From NCBI RefSeq assembly GCF_900095735.1, contig NZ_FNLO01000007.1:1-64000 (forward strand): 64,000 bases of DNA, written 5' to 3'. The first letter of the stretch is position 1. Every line of letters begins with the position of its first letter. Below are positions 20,503 through 29,369 of the stretch, piece by piece. The position numbers were made by a program, and so were the translations under genes. Under the pieces are notes generated by a model. That model saw nothing but the letters and a program-made list of their open reading frames with translations. It made no database searches and had not been told where the DNA came from. The stretch is from Chitinasiproducens palmae (GTDB lineage Bacteria; Pseudomonadota; Gammaproteobacteria; Burkholderiales; Burkholderiaceae).

Positions 20503-20705
20503 GCGGCATTGTTCGGAAGTCACAGCTGCCTTCGGAATCCACACGCATGCGGTGAGCGCCGCTTCACGTATGGCGCAGCGTGCTCCCCGCGAGGCGTGAG
20601 AGGGTAAGCGGCGGCGTACGCAATCGCAGCGTTGTCCTCGTCCAGTCGGTCACCTGGAACGAAGTGTGCTCTGTGTCGGGCTCCAGCATTCGGGGGATGC
20701 CGTTG

Positions 20706-22172
20706 ATGTCTACTACACATAAGCACTCGGTCGGTGACGAAGCGAAGCGTGAGATTTCCGTCGCGAAAAGCGCCGCGAAGCGCTTCAGCTCGGACAATTG
20801 CACGACGATGGCCGCGGGGATTGCGTTCTACTCCGCGTTCTCGCTCGCGCCGACACTCGTGATGGTCCTGTCCGTGGTCGGCTGGTTCTACGGCGCGGAA
20901 GCGGCGCGCGGCCAGCTGTTCTCGCGCATCAACGGCTTCCTTGGCAATGATGCGGCGGCGGCGATTCAGTCGATCGTCGAGAACGCCCACAAGGACGGCG
21001 GCGGTGGCATTGCTGCCATCGTGTCCCTGGTCCTCTTGATCGTCGGTGCCTCGGCGACCTTCTCTACGTTGAACACCGCGCTCAACGTGATCTTTCCGGT
21101 ACCCGAGAAGGATCGGCCGTCCAGCATCGCGTTGCTGGTGCGCGTGCGGCTGACATCGTTTGGCTTGGTGCTGGGGATTGCCTTCCTGCTGATTGCGTCG
21201 CTGGTGCTCGATACCGTTGTCTCGTACATCGGCGAAATCATGTGGGCACATACGCCGTGGGTTGTCGTCGGCGATATCGTCCAAGTGCTCATCAGCCTGG
21301 TTGTTCTTGCGCTGGCGTTCACCGCATTGCTGAAGTTGTTGCCCGACGCGTCGATCGCTTGGCGCGATGCCATGTTGGGCGGCATCGTATCGGCGATTCT
21401 GTTCTCTGCGGGTAAGAAGCTGTTTGCGCTGTATCTCTCGCATGCCGGCACCGCAAGTGCATTCGGTGCGGCGGGCTCGCTGGCGGTGTTGCTGATGTGG
21501 CTGTTCTTCTCGGCGGTGGTGCTGCTGGTTGGCGCGGAATTCGTTGCCGCCAAGATGGGCTTTGCGCATCACAAGGACCCGACCTCGGTGCCCGGAAAAG
21601 TGGCGCACCCTGAGGACGTGGCGCGTCATGCCGCATTGGCGGCCGGTGACACCGACGTTGGCGCGGCCACCAGCCACGCCGCGAACGCTGCCACCGCCGC
21701 TGCGGCAACCGCAGTTGCGCAGGTGAAGGACGGCGCGCCGCGAGCCGCGGTGAAGACGACCCGAGGCACCTATGCTGCCGAACAGCGTGCGGAGCTGGCC
21801 ACGGCGCTGTCCCAGCGCAATGCGTCGCTGGGTGGCCGCGCGGGCCGGATCGCAATCAACGCCTTGTTTGGTCGTCGCGCCACGGGATTGCAACTGGGCG
21901 TTCTGGTCGCGCACACCCTCGTGCAGGCGCTTGCCGAACGGCAGGCAAGCAAGCGCAAACCGCAACACGGCGGTATCCGAGGACTGACACGTCGGGTTGG
22001 TGCGCCGCGTTCGCAGTCAGGCCATCCGATCCGCAGTGCGATCATTGCGTCGGGGATCGGCATGGCTGCCGCTGCATTGGGCACGCTCGCAGACAAGCGC
22101 AAGAACAAACCGGCGGTTCCACACAAGCGCTGGCTTGACCGGCTTGACCGGGTCTCCCGGCGCCAGCCATAA
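20706..22172 (+). CDS. YihY/BrkB-family inner-membrane protein
   Basis: A membrane protein of about 488 residues whose first 300 match the YihY/virulence factor BrkB family (CTTMAAGIAFYSAFSLAPTL near residues 32-51, GGIVSAILFSAGKKLFALYL near 220-240, six hydrophobic segments). The remaining 190 residues are an Ala-rich cytoplasmic tail with no family match. GGGGG before the ATG at 20706 acts as a ribosome site; ATG at 20697 is also possible, and the open frame continues upstream to 20580. The family was once annotated as ribonuclease BN, wrongly; its function is unclear. Confidence 0.87.
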   Translation: MSTTHKHSVGDEAKREISVAKSAAKRFSSDNCTTMAAGIAFYSAFSLAPTLVMVLSVVGWFYGAEAARGQLFSRINGFLGNDAAAAIQSIVENAHKDGGGGIAAIVSLVLLIVGASATFSTLNTALNVIFPVPEKDRPSSIALLVRVRLTSFGLVLGIAFLLIASLVLDTVVSYIGEIMWAHTPWVVVGDIVQVLISLVVLALAFTALLKLLPDASIAWRDAMLGGIVSAILFSAGKKLFALYLSHAGTASAFGAAGSLAVLLMWLFFSAVVLLVGAEFVAAKMGFAHHKDPTSVPGKVAHPEDVARHAALAAGDTDVGAATSHAANAATAAAATAVAQVKDGAPRAAVKTTRGTYAAEQRAELATALSQRNASLGGRAGRIAINALFGRRATGLQLGVLVAHTLVQALAERQASKRKPQHGGIRGLTRRVGAPRSQSGHPIRSAIIASGIGMAAAALGTLADKRKNKPAVPHKRWLDRLDRVSRRQP

Positions 22173-22271
22173 CGATGTGAGACAGCGCCTCGCGCAATCG
22201 ACGTACGTTCCTGACTGTCCGATGCCGTCCAGGTAATCGCCGGGCAGCACTTCGGATAGGACGTCGGGGAA

Positions 22272-22305
22272 CGGCGTGCGGCAGCGCAAGCGAAGCCGCA
22301 CGCCG
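22272..22305 (+). terminator. hairpin downstream of the YihY-family gene
   Basis: An 11-bp perfect inverted repeat (cggcgtgcggc at 22272-22282 against 22295-22305) with a 12-base loop lies 100 bases past the stop. No T-run follows. Confidence 0.4.
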
Positions 22306-22390
22306 CTACCCGTCTTGCTGATCACACGTGATCGCCAAGCGCCATCCGGGATCGATTCCTGTTCAGCTTCGTGTAGCGATCTGGATGTTT

Positions 22391-22417
22391 CGCGCTGCCG
22401 GCAGCAATGGCAGCGCG
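22391..22417 (-). terminator. hairpin downstream of the truncated haemoglobin gene
   Basis: A perfect 9-bp inverted repeat (cgcgctgcc at 22391-22399 and ggcagcgcg at 22409-22417) with a 9-base loop starts 25 bases past the gene's stop codon on the minus strand. Confidence 0.5.
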
Positions 22418-22441
22418 GGGGACTAGTTTGAGACGAACGAG

Positions 22442-22852
22442 TCAGAGATCCCGAACGGCCAGTGGCTCGGAAATTCGGCCGCGCTCACGGCTCATCTGAT
22501 GTCCATGCCAAAGGCTCTGCGCAATGCGCTGCGCCATTTCGGTCGCGCGTTCGCGCAACCCGGTATTGCCCAACTCGGCGGTGGTCTCGGCAAACAGTGC
22601 CAGCCAGCGATGAAAGCGCGCCGGACTCAGCTCGTCGAGCGCCGCATGCTTTGGCATTGGCGTGCCGCGATACCGTGCGGTGCCGCGTAGCACGGACGAC
22701 CAGAAATCGATCAGTTGCGCATGGTGCGCGTCCCAATCGCTCACGTGACGTTCGAAAATCGGGCCCAGGTCCGCGTCCGCGCGCACGCGTGCGTAGAAGC
22801 GCGTCACCAGTTCGCGAATCTCTTCTTCCGTACATAGATCGGGCGATCCCAT
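22442..22852 (-). CDS. group III truncated haemoglobin
   Basis: A 136-residue globin. Residues EEEIRELVTRFYARVRADADLGPIF near the start and HVSDWDAHHAQLIDFWSSVL around 36-55 match group III (Ctb-like) truncated haemoglobins. The proximal His is most likely H81 in RFHRWLALF. The ATG at 22852 follows GGAGAG by 6 bases; the frame continues upstream without similarity. Such proteins bind O2 or NO and are associated with nitrosative stress or low-oxygen respiration; the role here is inferred from the family. Confidence 0.88.
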   Translation of the reverse strand: MGSPDLCTEEEIRELVTRFYARVRADADLGPIFERHVSDWDAHHAQLIDFWSSVLRGTARYRGTPMPKHAALDELSPARFHRWLALFAETTAELGNTGLRERATEMAQRIAQSLWHGHQMSRERGRISEPLAVRDL

Positions 22853-23019
22853 TGCAGTCTCTCCATTTGAACCGCGTCGAGCGAGAGCGACATTATGCGC
22901 TTGTGGATGCTTGCTTCCCGCGAGAGACGGGTTGCGCACCGCGCCTAGCTGGCGGCCTTGCATTCCGTGCCGGCCCTGAGGGCCCGTCTCGGGCAGGGGC
23001 GGCCGGCGCCGTCCGATCT

Positions 23020-23967
23020 TTATGGCGGGGAGGCCGACGCCGATGCAGTTGTCTGCTTGGACGAAGCGACTGCGGGTAAAGTCGCAGGCTCGGCAAGAAA
23101 GGTGAAGAGCGCGCGGGTGAACGGCGCCAGGCCGTCGACCGTCGCAACGCAGAGCTTCAACTGGCGGCTCGCCCACGCGTCGCGAAGGGGCACGATTGCA
23201 ATGGGCAGCGGCGTTCCGATGCGGCGCGCGGCGGCCTCCGGCACGATGCCGATGCCACCGCCCAGCGACGCCATCCGGCACACCGACTCGAAAGTACGCA
23301 CCCGAATCCGATGGCGAAAACGCCTGCCGAGGCGTAAGGCATGTTCATCGAGATGGATTTGAAGCGCGCTGTCCAACGGCAGCCCCAGATAATCCCGATC
23401 GAGGAGGACCGCGAAGTCCACCCCGGATGCGCCGGCCAGTGGGTCGTCGGCGGCGACCACCGCAACCAGGCGATCGACCGCGAATGGCACGCAGTGCAAG
23501 TCACCGGTCGCAACGGCATTGGAGACGACGCCGATGTCAGCCTCACCGGCCGCGACCGCATTGACCACCGCCGTGCTCGTGGCTTCGCGCAGGTCTATGT
23601 CGATGTCGGTCCGTTGCGCGAGAAACCGCGCGAGCGCGTCGGGCAGGTGCTCGGTGCAGGCGGCGCCGTTGGCGTGCAGGCGAACGCGCCCCTTGGCGCC
23701 GCCGGCGTGGCTGGCCAGCTCGCCGTGCAGGTCGCGCAATTGCCGCAGCATCAGGCGCGCGTGGTTCAGCAAGGCTTCGCCGGCGGCAGTCGGGGTCACG
23801 CCGTTACGCTTGCGCAGCAACAACGGTGTGCCAAGATCGTCTTCGATGGCGCGCAAGCGCGCGCTGGCTGATGCGAGAGCGAGGTGGCAGCGTGCTGCGC
23901 CGTGCGTAATGCTGCCTGCCTCGACAACGGCCACGAACAGTTTTAGATCGATGAGATCGAAGCGCAT
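23020..23967 (-). CDS. LysR-type transcriptional regulator
   Basis: A 315-residue regulator. Residues about 1-60 form the winged helix-turn-helix (DLKLFVAVVEAGSITHGAA, then ASARLRAIEDDLGTPLLLR), and residues about 92-295 the periplasmic-binding-protein-like effector domain. The start is the ATG at 23967, where LysR homology begins. It is divergent from a TauE-family transporter gene across a 130-base gap, the usual arrangement for a LysR regulator and its target. The effector is unknown. Confidence 0.9.
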   Translation of the reverse strand: MRFDLIDLKLFVAVVEAGSITHGAARCHLALASASARLRAIEDDLGTPLLLRKRNGVTPTAAGEALLNHARLMLRQLRDLHGELASHAGGAKGRVRLHANGAACTEHLPDALARFLAQRTDIDIDLREATSTAVVNAVAAGEADIGVVSNAVATGDLHCVPFAVDRLVAVVAADDPLAGASGVDFAVLLDRDYLGLPLDSALQIHLDEHALRLGRRFRHRIRVRTFESVCRMASLGGGIGIVPEAAARRIGTPLPIAIVPLRDAWASRQLKLCVATVDGLAPFTRALFTFLAEPATLPAVASSKQTTASASASPP

Positions 23968-24097
23968 GCGTTGCATCTTAGCAGCCGTACGCCGCTCGGA
24001 CCTTGCCTTCGGCGTGCGCGAAGCGAGACTACGCCAATCCCACATTGTGTTGCACGGCAAGCGCGTCAGAATGCAGTACGTTCCATCGCAAAACACC

Positions 24098-24850
24098 ATG
24101 ACCGTGCTCTACGATCCTGTTCTTCCGCTGGTCTGCGCAACGTTCCTGCTTGCTGGCGTCGTCAAAGGCGTCACCGGCATGGGACTGCCCACGGTGGCGA
24201 TGGGCATCCTCGGTACCTTGATCTCGCCGGCAGCCGCGGCAGCGTGGTTGATCCTGCCGTCCCTTCTCACCAACCTCTGGCAGTGCGGATGGGGCGCTGG
24301 TCTGCTGGACCGCTTGCGCCGCTTCGGGACCTTGCTCGGTGGCATCGTTGTCGGCACGCTGTGCGGCGCTCACCTGCTGGCGAGTGACACGCGCTGGACG
24401 AGCGGTGCGTTGGGATTCGCGTTGCTCTTGTATGCGCTGTACGGGCTTTTCTCTCGTCCGCTGCGCCTACCCGCGCATCTCGAACGGTGGCTCTCGCCCG
24501 TCGTGGGGCTGATCACAGGGCTCGTCACCGGTGTCAGCGGCGTTTTCGTCATTCCCGCCGTGCCCTATCTCCAGTCTCTGGACATGGCGCGCGAGGATAC
24601 GGTGCGTGCGCTAGGACTCGCGTTCACCGCGTCGACGCTCGCGCTGGGCGCGGGTCTGGCCGAAGCCGGCGCGTTCGGCGGCGGCGATGCATTGCGTTCC
24701 GCAATCGCCATCGTTCCAGCGCTGGCGGGCATGTGGTTGGGCCAGGAGGTCCGGCGGCGCATCAGCGCGGCCATGTTTCGACGCTGTTTCTTCGGCGTCT
24801 TGTTGTTGCTCGCCGCGCATTTGTTGCTGCGCTTTTTCTCGCCCGCCTGA
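24098..24850 (+). CDS. sulfite exporter TauE/SafE family membrane protein
   Basis: About 250 residues with eight hydrophobic segments in two repeats. GVVKGVTGMGLPTVAMGILG near residues 20-40 and GLITGLVTGVSGVFVIPAVP near 135-155 are the paired TauE signatures. Either ATG 24098 or ATG 24071 may be the start; neither has a strong ribosome site. Divergent from the LysR gene, which probably controls it. Members move organic or inorganic anions such as sulfite, sulfoacetate or taurine-derived compounds; the substrate here is unknown. Confidence 0.85.
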   Translation: MTVLYDPVLPLVCATFLLAGVVKGVTGMGLPTVAMGILGTLISPAAAAAWLILPSLLTNLWQCGWGAGLLDRLRRFGTLLGGIVVGTLCGAHLLASDTRWTSGALGFALLLYALYGLFSRPLRLPAHLERWLSPVVGLITGLVTGVSGVFVIPAVPYLQSLDMAREDTVRALGLAFTASTLALGAGLAEAGAFGGGDALRSAIAIVPALAGMWLGQEVRRRISAAMFRRCFFGVLLLLAAHLLLRFFSPA

Positions 24851-24902
24851 GCCGGCACGCTGCAGGCAGGCGCGGCGACCATCACGTCGCTCAACACGTC
24901 GC

Positions 24903-26687
24903 TCAGCACTGGAAACGCAGCACCAGTTCCGTGATCGCTTCTGGCGGCAACGGACGGGCGATGCAATAACCCTGCACCTCGTCGCATTGCCAGTCGCGCA
25001 GGTCGCGCAGCACCTCGGTGTCCTCGATGCCTTCCGCCACCGTGCGGTAGCCCAGCTTTCGTGCCAGTTCAACGATCGACTCGGCGATCGTGCGGCTACG
25101 CGGGTTCGCCCGCACATCATGCACGAGGGACCGATCGAGCTTGATCACGTTGGCCGGGATCTCTTTCAGATACGCGAAGTTGCTGTAGCCGGAGCCGAAG
25201 TCGTCGATCGCGACATCGCAGCCCGCAGTGCGCAACGTCGCCAACTGGGCGACGACCGATGGATTGCGGATGATCCACTCACCCTCGGTGACTTCCAGTT
25301 CCACATCGGCCGCACGCAGACCGTGGCGCGCACGGGCATCCGCGAGCACTTGGGGAAGATCGCCGCCCTCGAAGTCGCGTGGCGATAGGTTGAAAGACAT
25401 GCGCAGCGAAGGGCACAGGTCCCGCCACTCCGCGAGTTGACGCATGCCTTGTTCAAACACCCATTGCGAGACGGACGGCATCAAGGCCGTGCGCTCGATG
25501 ATCGGAATGAATTCGGCCGGAGACACATTGCCGAGCAATGGATGCTTCCACCGCAGAAGTGCTTCCACCGAGACGATGCGGCCGGTTTCCAGGTCCACGC
25601 GCGGCTGATAAAGGAGATGAAACTCATCGCTGGCCAGCGCACGCTGGACACCTGATGCAAGACTGTAGCTGCGGCGGAACACAGCATCCGTGTCGGCGTC
25701 GTAGGCCACCCAGGGCCGGTCTGCTTCGATGGCCTCGCTGAGCGCATTCATCGCCTGCCGCAGCGCGTCAGTCATTGCGTCCACTTCCATCGACACCTCG
25801 ACCAGACCCGCGTGCACCGCTGGTCGGATCGGAATGCCGGCGGCGTTGACCGGTTGTCCCAGTTCGGTCCCGATACGTTCGAGCAGGGCGCTGCGCGTGT
25901 GCGGGTCCGGCAGCGTCGTGAGAAACGCGAAGCGCGCCACGCCGACGTGATAGAGCGGCGCATCCTCGCCGAGCAGGCGTCGCAGCCGCAGTCCCGTCTG
26001 GCGGATGAGCGAGTCCACCGGGTCCATGCCAAGCGCGCGTGCCATGTCGTACACGCTGTCGATACGCAGCGCATCCAGCAACACGAGGGTGCGGCGTTCC
26101 CCTGCGTAGAAGCGCGGCAGCACTTCCAGGTCGGCCATGAACTGCTGGCGGTTGGGTAGCCCGCTGAGCGCATCGCGTCGTCCGACCGACTGACGCAGCG
26201 CAATCTGGCTCATTACAAGGCGCGCCAGCGCGCTCAACTGCTCCGCCTGTTCGCGCGTCATCGTGCGCGGGACGTAGTCGATCACGCACAGGCTGCCAAT
26301 CGCGTGGCCCGAGTCGGTAATCAGCGGCGCGCCGGCATAGAAGCGCAGACCGTTCGGCGCCGTCACCAGCGGGTTCGTAGCGAATCTCGGGTCGGCAAGC
26401 AAGTCCTCGACGATCAATACGCCGGGCGACTGGATCGCATGCGAGCAAACCGAATGCGCGCGCGGTGTCTCCGAGACGTCGAAGCCGCAACGGGAGATGA
26501 ACTGCTGGCGATCGGCATCGACCAGCGAGATCAGCGCGGTCGGCATTTGAAAGCAGAAGGCGGTGAGTCGCGTGAGCCGGTCGAACTCTTCAGAGGCGTG
26601 CGTGTCGAGCAGTCGCAGCGCATGGAGTGCGTCGAGGCGTTCGCGTTCGTGTGCCGCTGCATCGATCATCGTGGACTGTCGGTTCAT
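24903..26687 (-). CDS. GAF - degenerate GGDEF - EAL protein (probable c-di-GMP phosphodiesterase)
   Basis: A soluble protein of about 594 residues. Residues about 25-165 form a GAF domain (ISLVDADRQQFISRCGFDV, IGSLCVIDYVPRTMTREQAE). Residues about 175-330 look like a GGDEF domain without its signature, GVARF standing in its place, so it should not make c-di-GMP. Residues about 340-590 are an EAL domain with its catalytic set largely intact: VEALLRW, FNLSPRDF, EVTEG, IDDFGSGYSNF, KLDRSLV, AEGIED and EVQGY. It therefore probably degrades c-di-GMP, with the GAF domain as sensor. Start ATG 26687 lies at the beginning of homology; ATG 26669 is an alternative. Confidence 0.88.
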   Translation of the reverse strand: MNRQSTMIDAAAHERERLDALHALRLLDTHASEEFDRLTRLTAFCFQMPTALISLVDADRQQFISRCGFDVSETPRAHSVCSHAIQSPGVLIVEDLLADPRFATNPLVTAPNGLRFYAGAPLITDSGHAIGSLCVIDYVPRTMTREQAEQLSALARLVMSQIALRQSVGRRDALSGLPNRQQFMADLEVLPRFYAGERRTLVLLDALRIDSVYDMARALGMDPVDSLIRQTGLRLRRLLGEDAPLYHVGVARFAFLTTLPDPHTRSALLERIGTELGQPVNAAGIPIRPAVHAGLVEVSMEVDAMTDALRQAMNALSEAIEADRPWVAYDADTDAVFRRSYSLASGVQRALASDEFHLLYQPRVDLETGRIVSVEALLRWKHPLLGNVSPAEFIPIIERTALMPSVSQWVFEQGMRQLAEWRDLCPSLRMSFNLSPRDFEGGDLPQVLADARARHGLRAADVELEVTEGEWIIRNPSVVAQLATLRTAGCDVAIDDFGSGYSNFAYLKEIPANVIKLDRSLVHDVRANPRSRTIAESIVELARKLGYRTVAEGIEDTEVLRDLRDWQCDEVQGYCIARPLPPEAITELVLRFQC

Positions 26688-27458
26688 GGTGGGGCAAACG
26701 ACATGTTGGTCTGGAGGCAGGCGGACTTTACCGCGGTGCCGCCGCAGCGCATTGGTCCGGGCCGACGAGTGGGGTGCGCTCCAGATCCCGGAACTCGTTG
26801 CCAACGCCAGCGGACATCTCAAAAGCACCGGTCGCGCCGGTGGCCGATGCGTCACTGCGCAACGCTTTCATCTGATGATTCTACGACCAATAAGGCTGGC
26901 GTGCCGTCGAACATGCGGCATCGCGCCGCAGCATTTTGTGACGCGCAAGATGTCCGGAAACGACTGAGGCGCAGCGCGGGAAGGCTATCGCCGCAATAGC
27001 GAAAATTGTGTGGTCGTGTGTCCACCTGCTCCGAGATTGTTGCGTTGATGAGAGAGGTCAACAGATATCGGCAATCCGTTGACGATGGGTCGGCGACGAT
27101 TAGCGACGTCGCCGATTGCAGTGTTGTGGCGACGAAACGGTCGCGCGGTGGTGCTTGTCGCGGCAATCTTCTTCACTGCACCGGTCGCGTACACGGGGCG
27201 CATGGATGGGGCGCGAAACTTGCATGGGAGGGCGCGGACGGGCGTCGTCAAACTCTGATAGCGTTACTCGTCGTTGTACCGCTCCGGAATGGCTACCGTG
27301 CTCCGGACGGCTGAATCAACAATAACAACATGCCGTCTGGGCGTGGTTGGTGTCCCTGTGCATCGCGCGTAGTGCAACAGCGCATCGGTGCCGCATGGCA
27401 AGCATGTTCGCGCGTACTGAACCGCAGCGCGCGCCTTTCTGAACTCGGAGCGTTTCAC
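26688..27458. other. divergent intergenic region
   Basis: Between the EAL gene and the chemoreceptor there are only weak, unsupported frames. It must hold both promoters, but I cannot point to a clear -35/-10 pair. Confidence 0.45.
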
Positions 27459-29216
27459 ATGTTTCGCAATCTGTCTGTCGGCCGACGCCTTGCCTCGGGT
27501 TTCGCCGTCGTATTGGTGTTGTTCGGCGTCACCGCCGCACTGTCGATCTATCAGATGACGGTTTCGGAAAATCACTTCCAGAAGACCTTCAGCGATGCAG
27601 AAGAAAAGGAAAACTTAGCAACGCGGATACGCGCGGGCTTCGACCTGCGCGCGATTGCGGCCCGAAACGTCGCGATGGTCAGCGACCCGGCGGCGCAACC
27701 GGATGAAGTGGCCCGTGCCACCGCGGGCAAGAAGGCGATCGACGATGCGATGACACGGCTGGCTACGCTGCCGATGGACGCTTCCGAGCGGGCCTCGCTC
27801 AAGCGGCTGGTCGACCTCGAAACGCAATACGCGCCGGTGGCGCAGGACATCATTGCGTTGGCGGTCGCGCAGCGACAGCCCGAGGCAATCCAGCACCTGA
27901 CCGGTCAGTGCATGCCTTTGCTCAATCAGGTAATCGAGGAATTGGACCGGCTGACCGCCGAGATACACAATGCGTCGCTCAACGCTGCCGAGCAGCAACA
28001 CCAGTCGTCGAGGATGGCGGTCTTCGCGATTCTGACGTTGACCGGCCTGGCGCTGGTGGTCGGAGTGTGGGTGGCGGTCGCGGTGTCTCGCTCCTTGCTT
28101 CGCCAACTGGGTGGCGAACCTGTCGACGCGGCGCGGGTCGCGGCCGACATCGCGGCGGGTCGATTGGGCACGGTCGTGCCTGTGCGCGAGGGCGACCGCG
28201 ACAGTCTGATGACGTCGCTGGAGACGATGCGCGCCACGCTTGCGCGCACTGTTGCGGACATTCAGGCGTCCAGCGAAGCCATCGCGCTGGCCGCTGGCGA
28301 GATTGCCCAAGGCAATACCGACTTGTCCCGTCGCACCGAAGCGCAGGCCGGCGCGCTGCAGGAGACTGCGTCGAGCATGGAAGAGCTGACCGCCACCGTG
28401 CGTCAGAACGCGGACAATGCGCAACGCGCCAGGGAATTGAGCGCTCGCACTTCGGAATTGGCCGCACGCGGCGGCGTCGCCGTGGAGCAAGTGGTCGGTA
28501 CCATGGCCGGCATCTCGGAAAGTTCCGCGCGGGTCGCCGATATCATCGACGTGATCGACGGCATCGCGTTCCAGACGAACATCCTCGCGCTCAACGCCGC
28601 GGTCGAGGCAGCGCGCGCAGGCGAGCACGGACGTGGCTTCGCGGTGGTCGCGGGCGAAGTGCGCACGCTGGCGCAGCGCAGTGCCACAGCGGCGCGGGAA
28701 ATCAAGACGCTGATCGACACGTCACTTGGTGAAGTGAAAGCGGGCGCGGGGCAAGTGCAGGCGGCGGGCGCGCGCATGAATGAGATCGTCACCTCGGTGG
28801 CCGACGTGACTGCACTGATCGGCGGTATTGCCGATGCGTCCGATCAGCAGCGGGCCGGCATCGAGCAGGTGAATCAGGCGGTTGGACAGATGGACAGCGT
28901 GACTCAACAGAATGCTGCGCTTGTCGAGCAGGCATCGGCAGCGGCGCTGGCAATGGCCGATCAGGCCGAGCAATTGCGCCAGGGCGTGGCCACGTTCTCG
29001 TTGCACGACGATGACGCGCGTCGGTCCGCGCGCCCGCAGAGCCGCACTAACGACGTACCTACCGATCGTTCCGCGTGGTCGCCGTCCGGCGTTCTGCTCG
29101 CCACCGCTGCCCGCATGCCGGAGCGTCTGGCGACTGCGCCGGTGCGGCGCGCCACGCCAACCCAGGCGAATCTCAACTCGCCCGCGTCCGTCGACGCGGA
29201 CTGGGAACGCTTCTGA
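27459..29216 (+). CDS. methyl-accepting chemotaxis protein with C-terminal CheR/CheB-tether-like pentapeptide
   Basis: A 585-residue Tar/Tsr-type chemoreceptor: membrane segment near 10-32, periplasmic four-helix-type sensor to about 190, second membrane segment near 190-212, HAMP region to about 265, then the signalling domain with hairpin tip [22 protein letters not shown] near 370-392. The last five residues are DWERF after a flexible linker, resembling the NWETF pentapeptide that binds CheR and CheB in enteric receptors. The start ATG 27459 has GGAG about 9 bases upstream. No other chemotaxis gene is adjacent; the ligand is unknown. Confidence 0.92.
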   Translation: MFRNLSVGRRLASGFAVVLVLFGVTAALSIYQMTVSENHFQKTFSDAEEKENLATRIRAGFDLRAIAARNVAMVSDPAAQPDEVARATAGKKAIDDAMTRLATLPMDASERASLKRLVDLETQYAPVAQDIIALAVAQRQPEAIQHLTGQCMPLLNQVIEELDRLTAEIHNASLNAAEQQHQSSRMAVFAILTLTGLALVVGVWVAVAVSRSLLRQLGGEPVDAARVAADIAAGRLGTVVPVREGDRDSLMTSLETMRATLARTVADIQASSEAIALAAGEIAQGNTDLSRRTEAQAGALQETASSMEELTATVRQNADNAQRARELSARTSELAARGGVAVEQVVGTMAGISESSARVADIIDVIDGIAFQTNILALNAAVEAARAGEHGRGFAVVAGEVRTLAQRSATAAREIKTLIDTSLGEVKAGAGQVQAAGARMNEIVTSVADVTALIGGIADASDQQRAGIEQVNQAVGQMDSVTQQNAALVEQASAAALAMADQAEQLRQGVATFSLHDDDARRSARPQSRTNDVPTDRSAWSPSGVLLATAARMPERLATAPVRRATPTQANLNSPASVDADWERF

Positions 29217-29369
29217 GGGCACGGGTTGCCAGGACATTGCCCGCAGCAAGGGCGAGCGCCGGCAGGCGACCGCCAAACATCTGATCAGGGTTTCTCCCAG
29301 GCGCCGGCAAGCGGTTTGACGCTTGCCGGTGACGCCGCGGCCACGTACATTGTGTGCCATTGTTCTCAA

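Noticed and set aside
20520-21968. 482-codon frame opposite the YihY-family gene
   Set aside because: Antisense shadow of a well-supported gene; composition is His/Arg/Gln rich with no start site support.
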